Of a DNA stretch of 64,000 nt, positions 12,608 to 23,809 are shown piece after piece (within the stretch, counting starts at the first letter, position 1; each line of letters begins with the position of its first letter). This stretch comes from Henckelia pumila (Eukaryota; Streptophyta; Magnoliopsida; Lamiales; Gesneriaceae), in NCBI RefSeq assembly GCF_033568475.1, contig NC_133120.1, forward strand, positions 81,816,151 to 81,880,150, read 5' to 3'. Made by a program: the position numbers and the translations under genes. Below the pieces are notes generated by a model. The model ran no database searches, had not been told where the DNA came from, and worked only from the letters and a program-made list of their open reading frames with translations.

Positions 12608-13922
12608 GTAGTAGCCCGTAACCAAAAATCAGTAATTAAGAAATTAATCATAATTACTTGGATAGAGTTTGGAAGCTCCGAAGGTGAGTTCGGAAGCTCC
12701 GATCAGGATCGGAAGCTCCGATCGATATTACGTCAGGCATGACGTGTGGCAAGATCGGAAGCTCCGATCAGGATCGGAAGCTCCAATCACCCCTATCCGA
12801 AGTCAACAAGTGATATTTTGACACGTGGCAGATCAGGATCTTCGAAAGCTCCGATGGCAGGATCGGACGTTCCGATCGAGGTTTGGACGTTCCGATCAAG
12901 GATCGGAAGTTCCGATCGTTGTCTATAAATAGAGGGCCGAGGCTTCATTTCCAATTGCCAATTCCGATTATTTCCCTCTCCTTTCTAGTCTATTCGAGTT
13001 GTTCTAGCCTTCTTAGGCTTGACCCGGCGGTCGGCGAGGCGTTCGGTAGTCGTAGCGGAGTTGTGCCCAAGTTCTGGAGGCATCGACATCAAAAGGCTAA
13101 CGACGGATGAAGGTATAGCTTTTGCTTCCTATAAATATTTAGGAGTATGCAATAGCTTAGTTAAGGCTTTTAGAACACTTTAATGATAGTAGTATCATTT
13201 GGCAGTGTAGAGCAGACTATAGGCGTGGACCTAGAGTTGGTAGAGCTTGCACTGATTTGAGGTACGAAAGTACTGTTCGAGATATCCTGACTGAGTATGC
13301 ATGTATTATGTGACTGCATGGTTTATCTGTCATTGATTTATGCTGCATTCATTTGCATACTGAGCTATCTTATTCGAGATGTCTGTTAGTAGGGTTTTTC
13401 CCTATCCTGTTAGTGGTTGGACTTCCATCGATTTGGGTCCGGCATATCCACTGGTATTATGGTATGGGAGCCACCTCCTGAAGCGATGGCACAGCATGCT
13501 ACATACCAGGGCCCGGTCTGTCTCTGTTATCTGATCATTGACCTCGAGTTTATAGGGAGTTCACTTTGCATGCATGTATACTCATACTCTCGTACTAAGC
13601 GTTTTATGCTCACGTCTCGTACTCTGTGTTTCTGGACACCCTATTCCATGGGGCAGGTTTGCGATTGGACGAGGAGGGTGGATCCAGGAGGGGCTAGTCA
13701 GTGGTTGACCAGCTGGAGCTTCGTCTAGGTTTTATTTCTGTTGTTTTGAGGTTGATACAGCTATTCGATTTGGTTGTATATTTTTTGGATAAATTACAGA
13801 TTCCTTTACTTGAGATTGTATAATATTTATGGTTTCCGCAGTTTCATTCTGATATCTGTTTTATTAAGTTAATTGCATGCCTAAGTTCTGTTTAGTAGGT
13901 GATCCGGGTAAGGGTCACTACA
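12608..13922 (+). repeat. 3' LTR of element B
   Basis: This is the uninterrupted 1315-bp copy. It holds the GATCGG palindrome array (about 12671-12915), the inverted TGACGT pair (12730-12745), a G-box/ABRE-like ACACGTGGC at 12821-12829 and a TATA-like CTATAAATA at about 12922-12931. The target duplication ctgca follows at 13923-13927. Confidence 0.94.
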
Positions 13923-13927
13923 CTGCA

Positions 13928-16090
13928 ACTGATCAAACAAGTCATCAATTCGTGGCAAAGGATATTTATTCTTCACAGTAGCCTGATTCAATTGCCGATA
14001 ATCGATGCACATTCTCATCGTTTCGTCTTTCTTCTTCACAAACAAGACTGGAGCACCCCAAGACGACACACTTGGTCTAATATAACATTTTTCCAGCAAA
14101 TCTTGTAATTGTGTCTTAAGTTCTTTCAATTCTGCTGGAGCTAATCGATATGGGGCTCGAAAAATAGGACTTGTCTCTGGCATCAACTCAATGCTAAGAT
14201 CTATTTCCCTCTGAGGCGGAAAACCCGGAATCTCATCAGGAAATACATCAGGAAATCCTTAACGACAGGAATATCTGAAACTTTCAATTTCTCCTCCTTC
14301 GTCGCATCAAGAGCATAGATCATAAATCCTTCATGTCCTATCGACAATAATCTAAACATTTCCATTGCCGATACTAATGGAATGCGAGATTGTGAATCAC
14401 TACCATAAAAATTCCACTTATTGTCATAATACGGTCTAAATCTCACAATTCCATGAAAACAATCAACAGTAGCTCTATAATTCATCAGTGTATCCATACC
14501 CAGAATACAATCAAAATCAGACAAAGCTAATTTGATTAGATTGGTTATCATGATCTTATCCTCAAATCTAATCACACAATTCAGAACTATCTCATTAGAC
14601 ATCAAGAAAACACCAGCAGGAGTAGCAACAGACACAGTATCCAACAACGGAGTAAAAGCAATCTCATGCTCATCAGCAAATGTAACAAATAAAAATGAAT
14701 GAGATGCTCCTGTGTCTATCAAGATACGTGCAGGATAATCAAAAATATAGCAAATACCTGCAATAACTCCCCCAGGTGCATCTTGTGCCTGATCCTGAGT
14801 CATAGCATGGACTTGAGCCTGCTGTGGCCCTGGAAAACGTTGCTGACTCTGAGGAGATGAGTACCTAGGCTGCTGAGGTGGTTGTACCGGAACATAAGGC
14901 TGTGTAGGAGCAAACTGCGGTACAGGAGTATATGGCCTGAATGATGGTCTTCCAGGAAACTGACCAAACTGTTGTGGTTGAGACTGTCGTCTTCCCGCAT
15001 TTGGACACGCTCTGGCCAAATGTACAACCTTACCACAGATAAAACAAGTCCCTGAAAATCCTGTACAATGTGCACTCAAATGGTTACCACCACATCTATC
15101 ACAGTACACTCTACTAGTCGATCCAACTGAACTTCCACCACGACTACCACTGGAACTCAATGAACTGGACTGCTGTTTCTTTTTAAATTGTTTTCCTCGC
15201 AATTTAAACCAAGGCTTCTTCGCTTGCTGAGAAGACTGAGTAGGCTGATATGGAGGTAAACCCACCGGTGTTTGCGAAGTGTTTCCAGCTCCTTGAGGAA
15301 CAGATGCTGGGAATGGTTGTGGTTCACTTCTGAGTAAACTCGCTTCAATCTTCTTTGCCTTTTCTACTGCTTTCATATAAGTCGATGGAGTTCCAGTAGT
15401 TACCAACATGTGGATAGTTCGTGTAAGCCCCTTCAGAAAATGTGAAAGCTTTGACCGATCATTCTTTGCAACGTGTGGGACATAAGGCAAAAGAGCAGAA
15501 AACTGAGAAGCATATTCAGCAACAGATTTATTGCCTTGCACCAACAGATTAAATTCATCTTCTTTAGCAGAATAATAGGATGGTGGTGCATATTCTTGTG
15601 CAAACTGCTTACGAAATACTTCCCATGTGATCTTTTCACCAGAATCAGAAAGTGTTTCTGCTGTCGTTTCCCACCAAAGTTGCGCACGGTCTTTAAGTTG
15701 AAAAGAAACTAACTTCAGTCGAATTTCATCAGGATACTCTAGTCCATTAAACATATTGTTGAGACTTTTCAACCAACTAGCAGTTTTCTCACTTCCTTCA
15801 TTACCAAAGAACTTTTGAGGACGCAACTCCTGAAATTGAGAAATTATTAATCGTATTCCTCCCATTTTCTCAGTCAATTGGGCTACTGGATTAGTCTCAG
15901 CCTGAATCGATTTTCCTTTGTCAAGATTTACCCGTGGCTGTTGTTCCACCTCTAATACCACATCTTTTGGAGGCTGAACGGCTGGTCGACCACGTCTTCC
16001 CCTGACAATATCATCAAGATTTCTAACATTTTTCGTTGCAGACTCTTCTACAACTTCTTTTCCTTTTCTACCTCTTCCTCCCGGTGCCAT
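13928..16090 (-). pseudogene. Element A gag, protease and start of RT
   Basis: An ATG at 16090 (MAPGGRGRKG) opens gag on the minus strand. A gag domain (WWETTAETLSDS region), a glutamine/proline-rich stretch, a zinc knuckle (CFICGKVVHLARAC near 15.03 kb) and protease (ILIDTGASHSFLF near 14.7 kb) follow. The RT lead-in ([20 protein letters not shown]) runs to the point where element B was inserted. Initiation at 16090 is preferred because it is the first ATG that gives the usual gag start downstream of the primer-binding site. Confidence 0.87.
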
Positions 16091-16362
16091 TCTACAAGAC
16101 ACAAGGATTTAAATACACAGGCAGAAATATCTTAACAAACAGAAAACTATGATAGAAACTCAGAGTTCTAATAAGAATTCATAAACTAAGTTCTGAAGTC
16201 AAGAACTATTGGTTCTATCAAATAAGTTCAAATAATAAACACAACAAGCAAGTCACGTAAAAACAAGTAGTCACACACATACGCAACCATTTTGTTAGTG
16301 TCTAAACTCGAGTGTCCTAGACTCTAATTCGAGCATATCCCAGTTTACGCTCTGATACCAAA

Positions 16363-18415
16363 TGAAAGGGCCCGTGTCCTGATTTAATATTTAATGAGCA
16401 AACAACCAGGATTAATTAATGTAAACAGCAAAAACGAGTTATAAATTTGCGTTTTGGGCCTACAGAAAATTCGGCATGACCTATTCGTAAATAGGACATC
16501 CCAAAAACCTATATAACACAACCAACAATATATACTCGAAAATAGAGTCACAACTCCAATTTACAAACCTATAGCCGCACTGGCCAGGACTAAACACATG
16601 CAGAGCCGGCAAGACTCGATCACACAAATAATAATCCAAAACAAAGTCCAAAACTATCGATACAGATACACAGGGCATCACCCCGGCAAATATAAAACTC
16701 GCTAAACTGATATATACATATATCTGGGAACTCGACTCCACTCACTGGGTACCACTAGATGACGCTCCACCAGATGCATCAAATCCCCCTGGATAACCTG
16801 CTATGGAATCACAAACAACCACAACATAAAAAGAAAACAGGGGTCGGACCCTAGTACGACGAACTAAAAAAATTACGACAAATATAACGGACATGAATAA
16901 AATCAAGTACAATGCAATGAAATGCAATGTAATGCGTGGCAGGTATCAATAGAATAAGGGATACCAAATGAAGTCCAAACGAAACGTATCACAATAATCT
17001 CAGTGGCCACCCGTGCCAGGAACGCAGCAGACCTCGAATCATCACTGCTAATCCACACACGTAGCATCGAGGGCTTCAGGAGCTACCCGTCCGACCTCAT
17101 GCTATCATCAGGAGTGTCGTACGTAGCATCGAGAGCACGGTTGCTACCCGCTCGGTCTCGTGCTAACTCAGGAGTGAACTAAATAATGTCACTCGCTCCA
17201 TCGATGACTCAATACATCTCAAGATATCAATATCAATAGCAATCAAAGGAGTCAAGGCTCAATGTGCTATGAAAATTAGTAAAATGAGTGAATGCAATCA
17301 TATAATCCACATAAGCACATAAAACACGTTATCACTCATTACAAAATACTTAATATCATTACATGCCATTATAGGCGTCGTAATATAAACAGCTCATACG
17401 TACCTCAACCAACACTTAATTTACCACGGAAATATCTCAAGTATTTCTCGGATATTCCAATCCCAAATTTTCAGAATCTGTAATTCCAGAAAAATTGCTC
17501 ATAAATCCTAAAATTCATATTTCATATTAAAACATCCTATCAATGACCAAATATCGAATATACGACTCTAAAACGTCGAAATACTGAAATTAAAACAATC
17601 TGAAGTTTTCCGAAAATTCCTACAAATTTCGAAAATTCGCATTTATATTTTCTAGAGCATCTAAACACTCCATTAATGAATAATCAACACTAAAATTCAA
17701 AAATCCCCAATATAAAAAAATCTGAAAATTTGAAATTAATCCCAAATAAATTCTGAAAAATAGTCAATACCTTCAATCGACTCCGATATAATACCTACAA
17801 CCAATAATAAATCAAATATCAATTATCGAAAGTCAATCGAATCGAAATTCCCAAAATTCAAAACCCTAACTACTGAAAATAACCTCAAAGCTTGGAATTA
17901 AAGGTCTAACCAACTAACACAACCTACCCCTAAACTCCGGCGACGATCGGCGGTGGCAAACGGCGGCGGCTGGACGGCGGCTGTTGACGTCGGGTTTTTA
18001 AGACAGCGACGAAACCTTACGAACTTGGTATCAAAAGAAAGCTCTCGTCGCGAGGATTCCGGAACTATATTTATTTTCGAAAATCGATAACCGACGGAAA
18101 AGTTACGGCGATTTGAAGCAATGAAGAAATTTTAAAAACAAAGAAACAGAAGGGAAGGATACGGAGGGAGAGAGACGGTGGAGAGAGAGAGAGTTTATTA
18201 TATATATATTGTATATTTATATATAGATATGTATTAGTTTAATGTGTGTTTTATTTTATTCATTCGGGGTTCAAACTTGACCCGGTTCGAGTTATTTCAA
18301 CTCCTGTGTGCTCTATAAATAACATATTCATTTTAATATCGTCTATAAATCGATATTTATAAATACATATTTTTAACACACAAATTAATTAATATATTAA
18401 TATCGGGTCCTTACA
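16363..18415 (-). repeat. 5' LTR of element A
   Basis: This 2053-bp copy runs from TGAAAGGGCC on the plus strand (16363) to CCTTACA (18415). The primer-binding site lies just outside its inner edge at 16349-16360, so it is the 5' LTR on the minus strand. A purine-rich GGAGGGAGAGAGA stretch and a (TA)n tract lie near 18.17-18.22 kb. Confidence 0.94.
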
Positions 18416-19811
18416 GTTTGGAAGATTGAAGTTGGTACAATATCGAATTTCTTATTTTATCAATCGAAGAAGTGTGATTGTGTTTTGAATAAATTTGATT
18501 GGATATTGATTATTATCCTTATTATTGATTTCAGATTGAAGTACCTTCGAAGCAAATAAGGTAAAAGACGAATTAGACTTGAATGGAACTATTAACTCGA
18601 ATTAGACTTTATTCGAGTGTTCCGAAGAATTCACATACTTGCATGATTGAATGCTTATTTGAAATCATGATGGAATGTTTATTTGGAATCATGATTGAAT
18701 AATTATTTGAATTGATGAATGAAAGCATGATTGAATGCCTACATGAATTGATGATTGAAATGATATTAGAATGCATGAGATGACATATGCATTCATATTG
18801 AGCCTCGATTCATTTCAATTTGATTAGACGATCTAGAGATTGTAGTTGAGTGACCTGGTTGGAGATTTTATACCTTGTCAAATAAACTCTCTATAATGCT
18901 CTGGAGTCTAGAGGATTAAAATATGCCTCGTCCACCTCGAGAGGGGAGTTCGGTGTGATTGTTGGATATTTTAACCTCGGGATCCCAAATCGAAGAAAGA
19001 AATAAGAATTTTATTGATTATCTGAGTCTGATAATCCAGATGTTTTAAAGACATGCATATCATTTTAATTCAGTACTTGAATGAAGGATTGATTTTACTT
19101 GAAGTGATATATATGAGAATTGATTCATATCATGTTTGATATGGTTGTTGATATTGCATGATAGTCTCTTTTACTGGGAATTGTATTCTCACCGAATTAT
19201 CCGGCTGTTGTCTTTGTTTGTATGTGTACTTGGCAACAGGTGGGGCAGGACCGAGTCAGATGCAGCATGGCTAGGTGATTGAGATGATAGAAGTGAGGCT
19301 TTGTTGTTTAAAAGTCGAATATGTAATCAAACTTAGATTGTATTCAAACTTGTATTGTGTTGATTTGAATAAGCTAGACTGAAGCATGTTCTATTAGTAT
19401 GAGATTGTATGACCCTAGAACTAGCTTGTATGATGTTTAGATGAACTGTGTATTGATTTATACATTGTTGGATTGATTGGAAATGGATTTTTGAACTATA
19501 ATTCCTTTTTATTTCTGGGCAAAAGTGGCCGCTCGATCGGTAGAAGTTGACCGATCGATCGATGGAGTTGCAGCCCAGTTTCTGCTTTTGAAACTGAGTG
19601 CCCGCTCGATCGGTAAGATTTTACCGATCGAGCGGTGCTGTTTTATTCCCGGGCAGAGATTGCAAAGTTTTTGACTCGCTCGATCGGTAAGATCTTATCG
19701 ATCGAGCGGAGAACTGTTCTTTTTTTTAAAAAAATTACTTTTAATCTTGGATCTTGAATGCCCTTTTGTTTTTTAATTTCGAGATTAGTTGTTTAGAATC
19801 GAGGCCTCACA
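18416..19811 (+). repeat. 5' LTR of element C (portion right of element A)
   Basis: Matches 24566-25959 nearly base for base. It ends at GGCCTCACA, five bases before the primer-binding site. It contains three 73-bp-spaced palindromes at 19529-19565, 19602-19635 and 19675-19709. Confidence 0.92.
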
Positions 19812-22800
19812 TTAAGTGGTATCAGAGCGATAAGATTCTTGGACTGAACTAGAGTGAGCGGGTAGATCGAGTCCGCTTGAATTGGCTTCTCGCATGTGTT
19901 TGAGTTATTTAATTGATTTATTAAATACAATACGAGCATGCTTTATGATTGAGAATTATTTGAATTACTTGGATATGTGATTTAAATTTTAAAGCATGAA
20001 TTATTTGAGATACGAACTGTTTCGAGTTACTGGTTGTATTGAATACTCTAGCGATTGTATGAGTATGTCGAGCTGAGGTTGTTGGACACCGGATAGATGT
20101 ATTTGAGATGTTGTGTTCTAATCCTCTTGAATCAGATTTTCTACTCTGCAAGTTTTGAACAGGATTCAACTAGTAGCGAACTCAATTGTACAAAATTGTT
20201 CTGTGACTGAACTGATGGATGTCACTCCGAAATAATGGAAGCATTGCTGATGAGATTTTAGTCTTTTAACCTTCAACTTTAAGGAGTTCTGAGAATGAGT
20301 TTGGGTGTGAAAGCTGACTAGAAGAGATCGATCAGTTGTTTGATTCTTTTAAACTACACTGATGAACGACGGATTCAGTTAATTGGTTACCAACTGCAAG
20401 GTATTGCAAAAATGGTGGATATCAAAGAAGAAAGCCTTAGAGAAACAAGGTTTGATCGTTTCGTAGAGTTTGTTTAAATCCAAATTCCTGCGAAAGACTG
20501 TGGTACTTACTCGATGATTCACAGACTCTAACTGCTCTTACGATGATGAAGCAGGTAACTGTTCGATTTTAGTCTTTCGACTCTTTTGCTGTTAGATATT
20601 GATGCAACTTTTCTTCTTGTGGAGAAGTTAGATTGATGCTTCCTCTACTATAGACTATCTGAATTAGTTGCGGTGAATTTAGTTCAAAATTTTGAATTTT
20701 GTTTCGATGAGAATTGATTGTACTGAACAGTTCTATATTCCGGTTATCAGTTTTTGATTTTATTATCGATGTAGTGCATTAACCGAGTACAGAGCAACCG
20801 AGTTTGATTTCAGATTGTTGCCAGATTCGGATCCGAGATGATAGACGAGTGGATTTCCTCCGGTAAGAATTCCTGAATTAAGAATTTATTTCTTATTGTT
20901 TGTTGATTACCGTTGGTTACAGAAAGGTGCGGAGGAATGTTTGATGTATGTAGATGGTGTCTTCAATCAGCCCGTGTTGGTTGTTTTAACAGAGATGTTA
21001 AGTTTGCTGATGTTGTTCTAGTTGAGATTCCAGATTTGCCTCCGAGTCGAGAGATGAGTTCAGCATTAATATCATCGACTGATATTCTGAAGGGAAGAAG
21101 TTTCAGAGATTGAATTCGGAATGAGGTACGACCGATTTGAATTTTAATCGTACAGATTGAATTGGAATTACATCTACAATGTTTATGAGTTCTTTGAACC
21201 GAATCTTCCAGAGGTTTGTAGATGAGTTCTTGAGTATTCTTATCGATGAATCTTTTATCCTTCAAAGATCCATACTGATCTTTCAGATTCTTTAAGAATT
21301 GTTCGCAGTTTTGCATGTCGATCAATTATGCTATTCTTTTGACGTCTGAATCTCTTGAGACCGAGTGGTATCTTCCTCGATCTTTTCTCTGTGAAGATGG
21401 AATTTTATTGAATACCTCAAGACTAGAGCTGTTATGAATTGATTTGGATCGACGTCCTTATATGAAATTGAAGATTATTGGATTTAGCGAGTTCTATCGC
21501 GAATCCTTTGAGGAATTCTTATTGTTGATTAGACGAATACTCAGCAGATTATGCTCTTCTATTCAGTTGTATCTTTGATGACCTTTTGGTGCTTTGCACT
21601 TCTTCTTATTGAGTATTGAGATTTATTCTTGTTCAGAAGAAATCTGTATTATCTTGAGCATCGAAGAAGTTGAAGACGCTCGAGATGCAATATTAGTTTC
21701 CGATTTGAATCTCACTGAGATCTTATTGCTTGAAAGATTTCAGTAATCTATTCTGATCTAGGAAGATAGAAGTTTTGATTGTCGCAGTCCGAATTGATTT
21801 TGTTTTGGGAGAGAGAGTTTTAGCGGATGATTTATCTGACTGCGAATTTTTATTGTTATCTGGAGAACTGATGGTAACCGCTAAGATCCTAAGCTGTATG
21901 ATCTGATCTTATTTTATCTACTTCAGTTGTTCTCTTTGACAGATGATTGCTGCACTTCTATTAGAGACTGGAACAGATGGAATGTTTATCTTGACTCCTT
22001 CATTCGACTTTGAACCAGAGAAGATTGAGAAGATTGAGAACACTCTGGAATCTGATTCGACCTTTCAGAATCCGATGAAGATAGATCAGATCTGAGTATA
22101 ATCTGAGTTTCAGGTTTTTATTGATGTCTTTTTAGCGAATAACTTTTGTTGTGCCAGATGTTTCGTTTTGAGACAGAGTATCAGGAGTTTTGCACTTTGA
22201 AGTTTATTCAGAGTTCTTCCAGATGATCGGAAGATGTTTGATGAATTAAGGAATCAGATCGAATAGAGGATGATGGAGCATGAAGTTTGAAATAGGGTTT
22301 CTGATGTTTTGAACTGTCAGCAGTCAGAGAGAGAGAGCGATCCGAATTTTTGTTGTACAGTCTATTCAGATTCAGAAGGGAATTGAGATCGCATTTTGTT
22401 GATTTTCGTAGCAAGGCTACTTTGTTGAGTCTGAGATGAGATGTCACCTGAGTATCATTGATCGAGTTATGGAATACTCTGTTAAGAATTCTCGATTCTA
22501 AGAATTATTGTTTTATTCTGTAGAATGACTGTTGTTACAGAATAGTATGAACGAACTCTCGAAGCTTTACAGTTGATGTTTTGAATTGTAACCTGAACTT
22601 GTTGATGTGCCAGTGGTTATTGAATGAATGAAGTTGTTTGGAATGAACTTCTAGATTGGTCCCGATTGTCAGAATGAGTTCGAAACTGTATTTTTGAAGA
22701 ATTTTTTGTTGGCCGAATCTCTCAGAAGTATGAGTTGAAATTAGGAGTTCTTATTGATGAATTCTTGTTTTCTGGATGTGAGAATTTTACTGATCGTTCA

Positions 22801-23809
22801 GAGCCTTCTACAATCTTTTCAGAATTGTACGCCGATCAGTTGTAGACTAATCTCGACGTTTGAATTTCTGATCGAACCGAAGGAATTCTTTGATCTTTTT
22901 ATCTGATGATGGAATTTCTGATTATCCGCTCTTCTGTATTCTAAGTTTCAGTACTGACGATCTTGCAGTACTTGGTTTCTTCTTATTGATATTTTTGATT
23001 TGAATCTATTTAACAGAAGGAGTGAATGCAGCAACTGATGTTTCGAACCAAAGAATTTATTCTTATTTCATACTGTCTGATTTTGATTGATTGATTGATG
23101 GAATCCGCTACAGTTTTCTGTACAGAATGATTATTATGAAGAACAGAGAATTGATATCTTGTCAGAGGTTGTCAGATGTCATGAATTGCCGAAGTCTGTC
23201 GGTCTAGACATAGATCCTTGATGTTATGGTTCTTTCGGCATATACTTGGAAGAGAATTTTGTTGTTGATTTCAACTACTTTTGATTCGATACCCTCAGAA
23301 CCACGGACAGCCAGATCAGATGAGTCGAACTTTAGAAGAATTTCATTGAGTAGTAGTGCTCGATCTAGCACTAGTTGACAGAATTCTTGATGTTCGTGGA
23401 AATTTCGTGCAACGACAGAGTTTGACGAGTTTTTGGAGGCACATTATAGAATTTGTGCGAGAGTAGATGATGATCGAATTGAATTTTGAGATTAATTCTC
23501 TTTGTCTCTTGGTTTAGAACGTAAGATGATTCGAATTGTGACTGAGTTTAGAAGAATTTTTTGACGACGATGAGTTGACTTTTGATAGACGGACGGAGTA
23601 TTGATGAAGTAATCGACTAGAGTTTATGACTTCTCTGATTGATTGAGATGCCGAACTATTTGAGATGAACGATTCAGAGTTTGATTGGAAGAAGATTCTG
23701 GACTTAGTTCCGAGATGTAAATTCTTATTGCAGTCCTTTGACTATCCTCGACCTTGTGATAGACAGTGATTGATTTCGAGGACGAAATCTATTCTTAGAG
23801 GGGGATAAT
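19812..23809 (+). pseudogene. Decayed gag-pol interior of element C
   Basis: No frame longer than about 120 residues survives in 4 kb. Weak fossils keep the order expected of gypsy pol: a pre-RT motif resembling EIPDLPPSRE near 21.03 kb, an RT-like stretch near 21.19-21.26 kb and an integrase-like stretch near 23.3 kb (GQPDQMSRTLEE, compare [13 protein letters not shown]). It is broken in dozens of places. Confidence 0.65.

Larger units (their letters stand above)
4651..13922 (+). mobile_element. Element B: Ty3/gypsy chromovirus-type LTR retrotransposon inserted in element A
   Basis: The ends are TGTAGTAGCC...TCACTACA. The 5-bp target duplication ctgca is present at 4646-4650 and 13923-13927, and both flanks continue element A pol. 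The parts are a 5' LTR (4651-7981, containing a further insertion), a primer-binding site TGGTATCAGAGC (7986-7997, initiator Met tRNA), gag-pol (8057-12473), a purine tract (about 12594-12606, AGTGGGGGAGAA) and a 3' LTR (12608-13922). The lineage is probably Tekay/Del, from the integrase tail. The LTRs differ by only a few per cent by eye apart from small repeat-number changes, so the insertion is recent. It carries a handful of breaks. Confidence 0.95.
1..18415 (-). mobile_element. Element A: Ty3/gypsy chromovirus-type LTR retrotransposon, split by element B
   Basis: On the minus strand the order is 5' LTR (16363-18415), primer-binding site matching initiator Met tRNA (16349-16360, read as TGGTATCAGAGC), gag, protease, reverse transcriptase/RNase H, integrase, a chromodomain-like tail, polypurine tract (about 1974-1990) and 3' LTR (1-1973). 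The pol order and tail fit the Tekay/Del group of chromoviruses; this is inferred without a tree. The window edge removes about 66 bp of the 3' LTR. The two LTRs look nearly identical by eye, so the insertion is young on an evolutionary scale. Element A sits in the 5' LTR of element C; the 5 bp after its right end (gtttg, 18416-18420) also occur at the matching empty position in the other C LTR. It is broken by the insertion of B and by a small number of further breaks. Confidence 0.9.
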
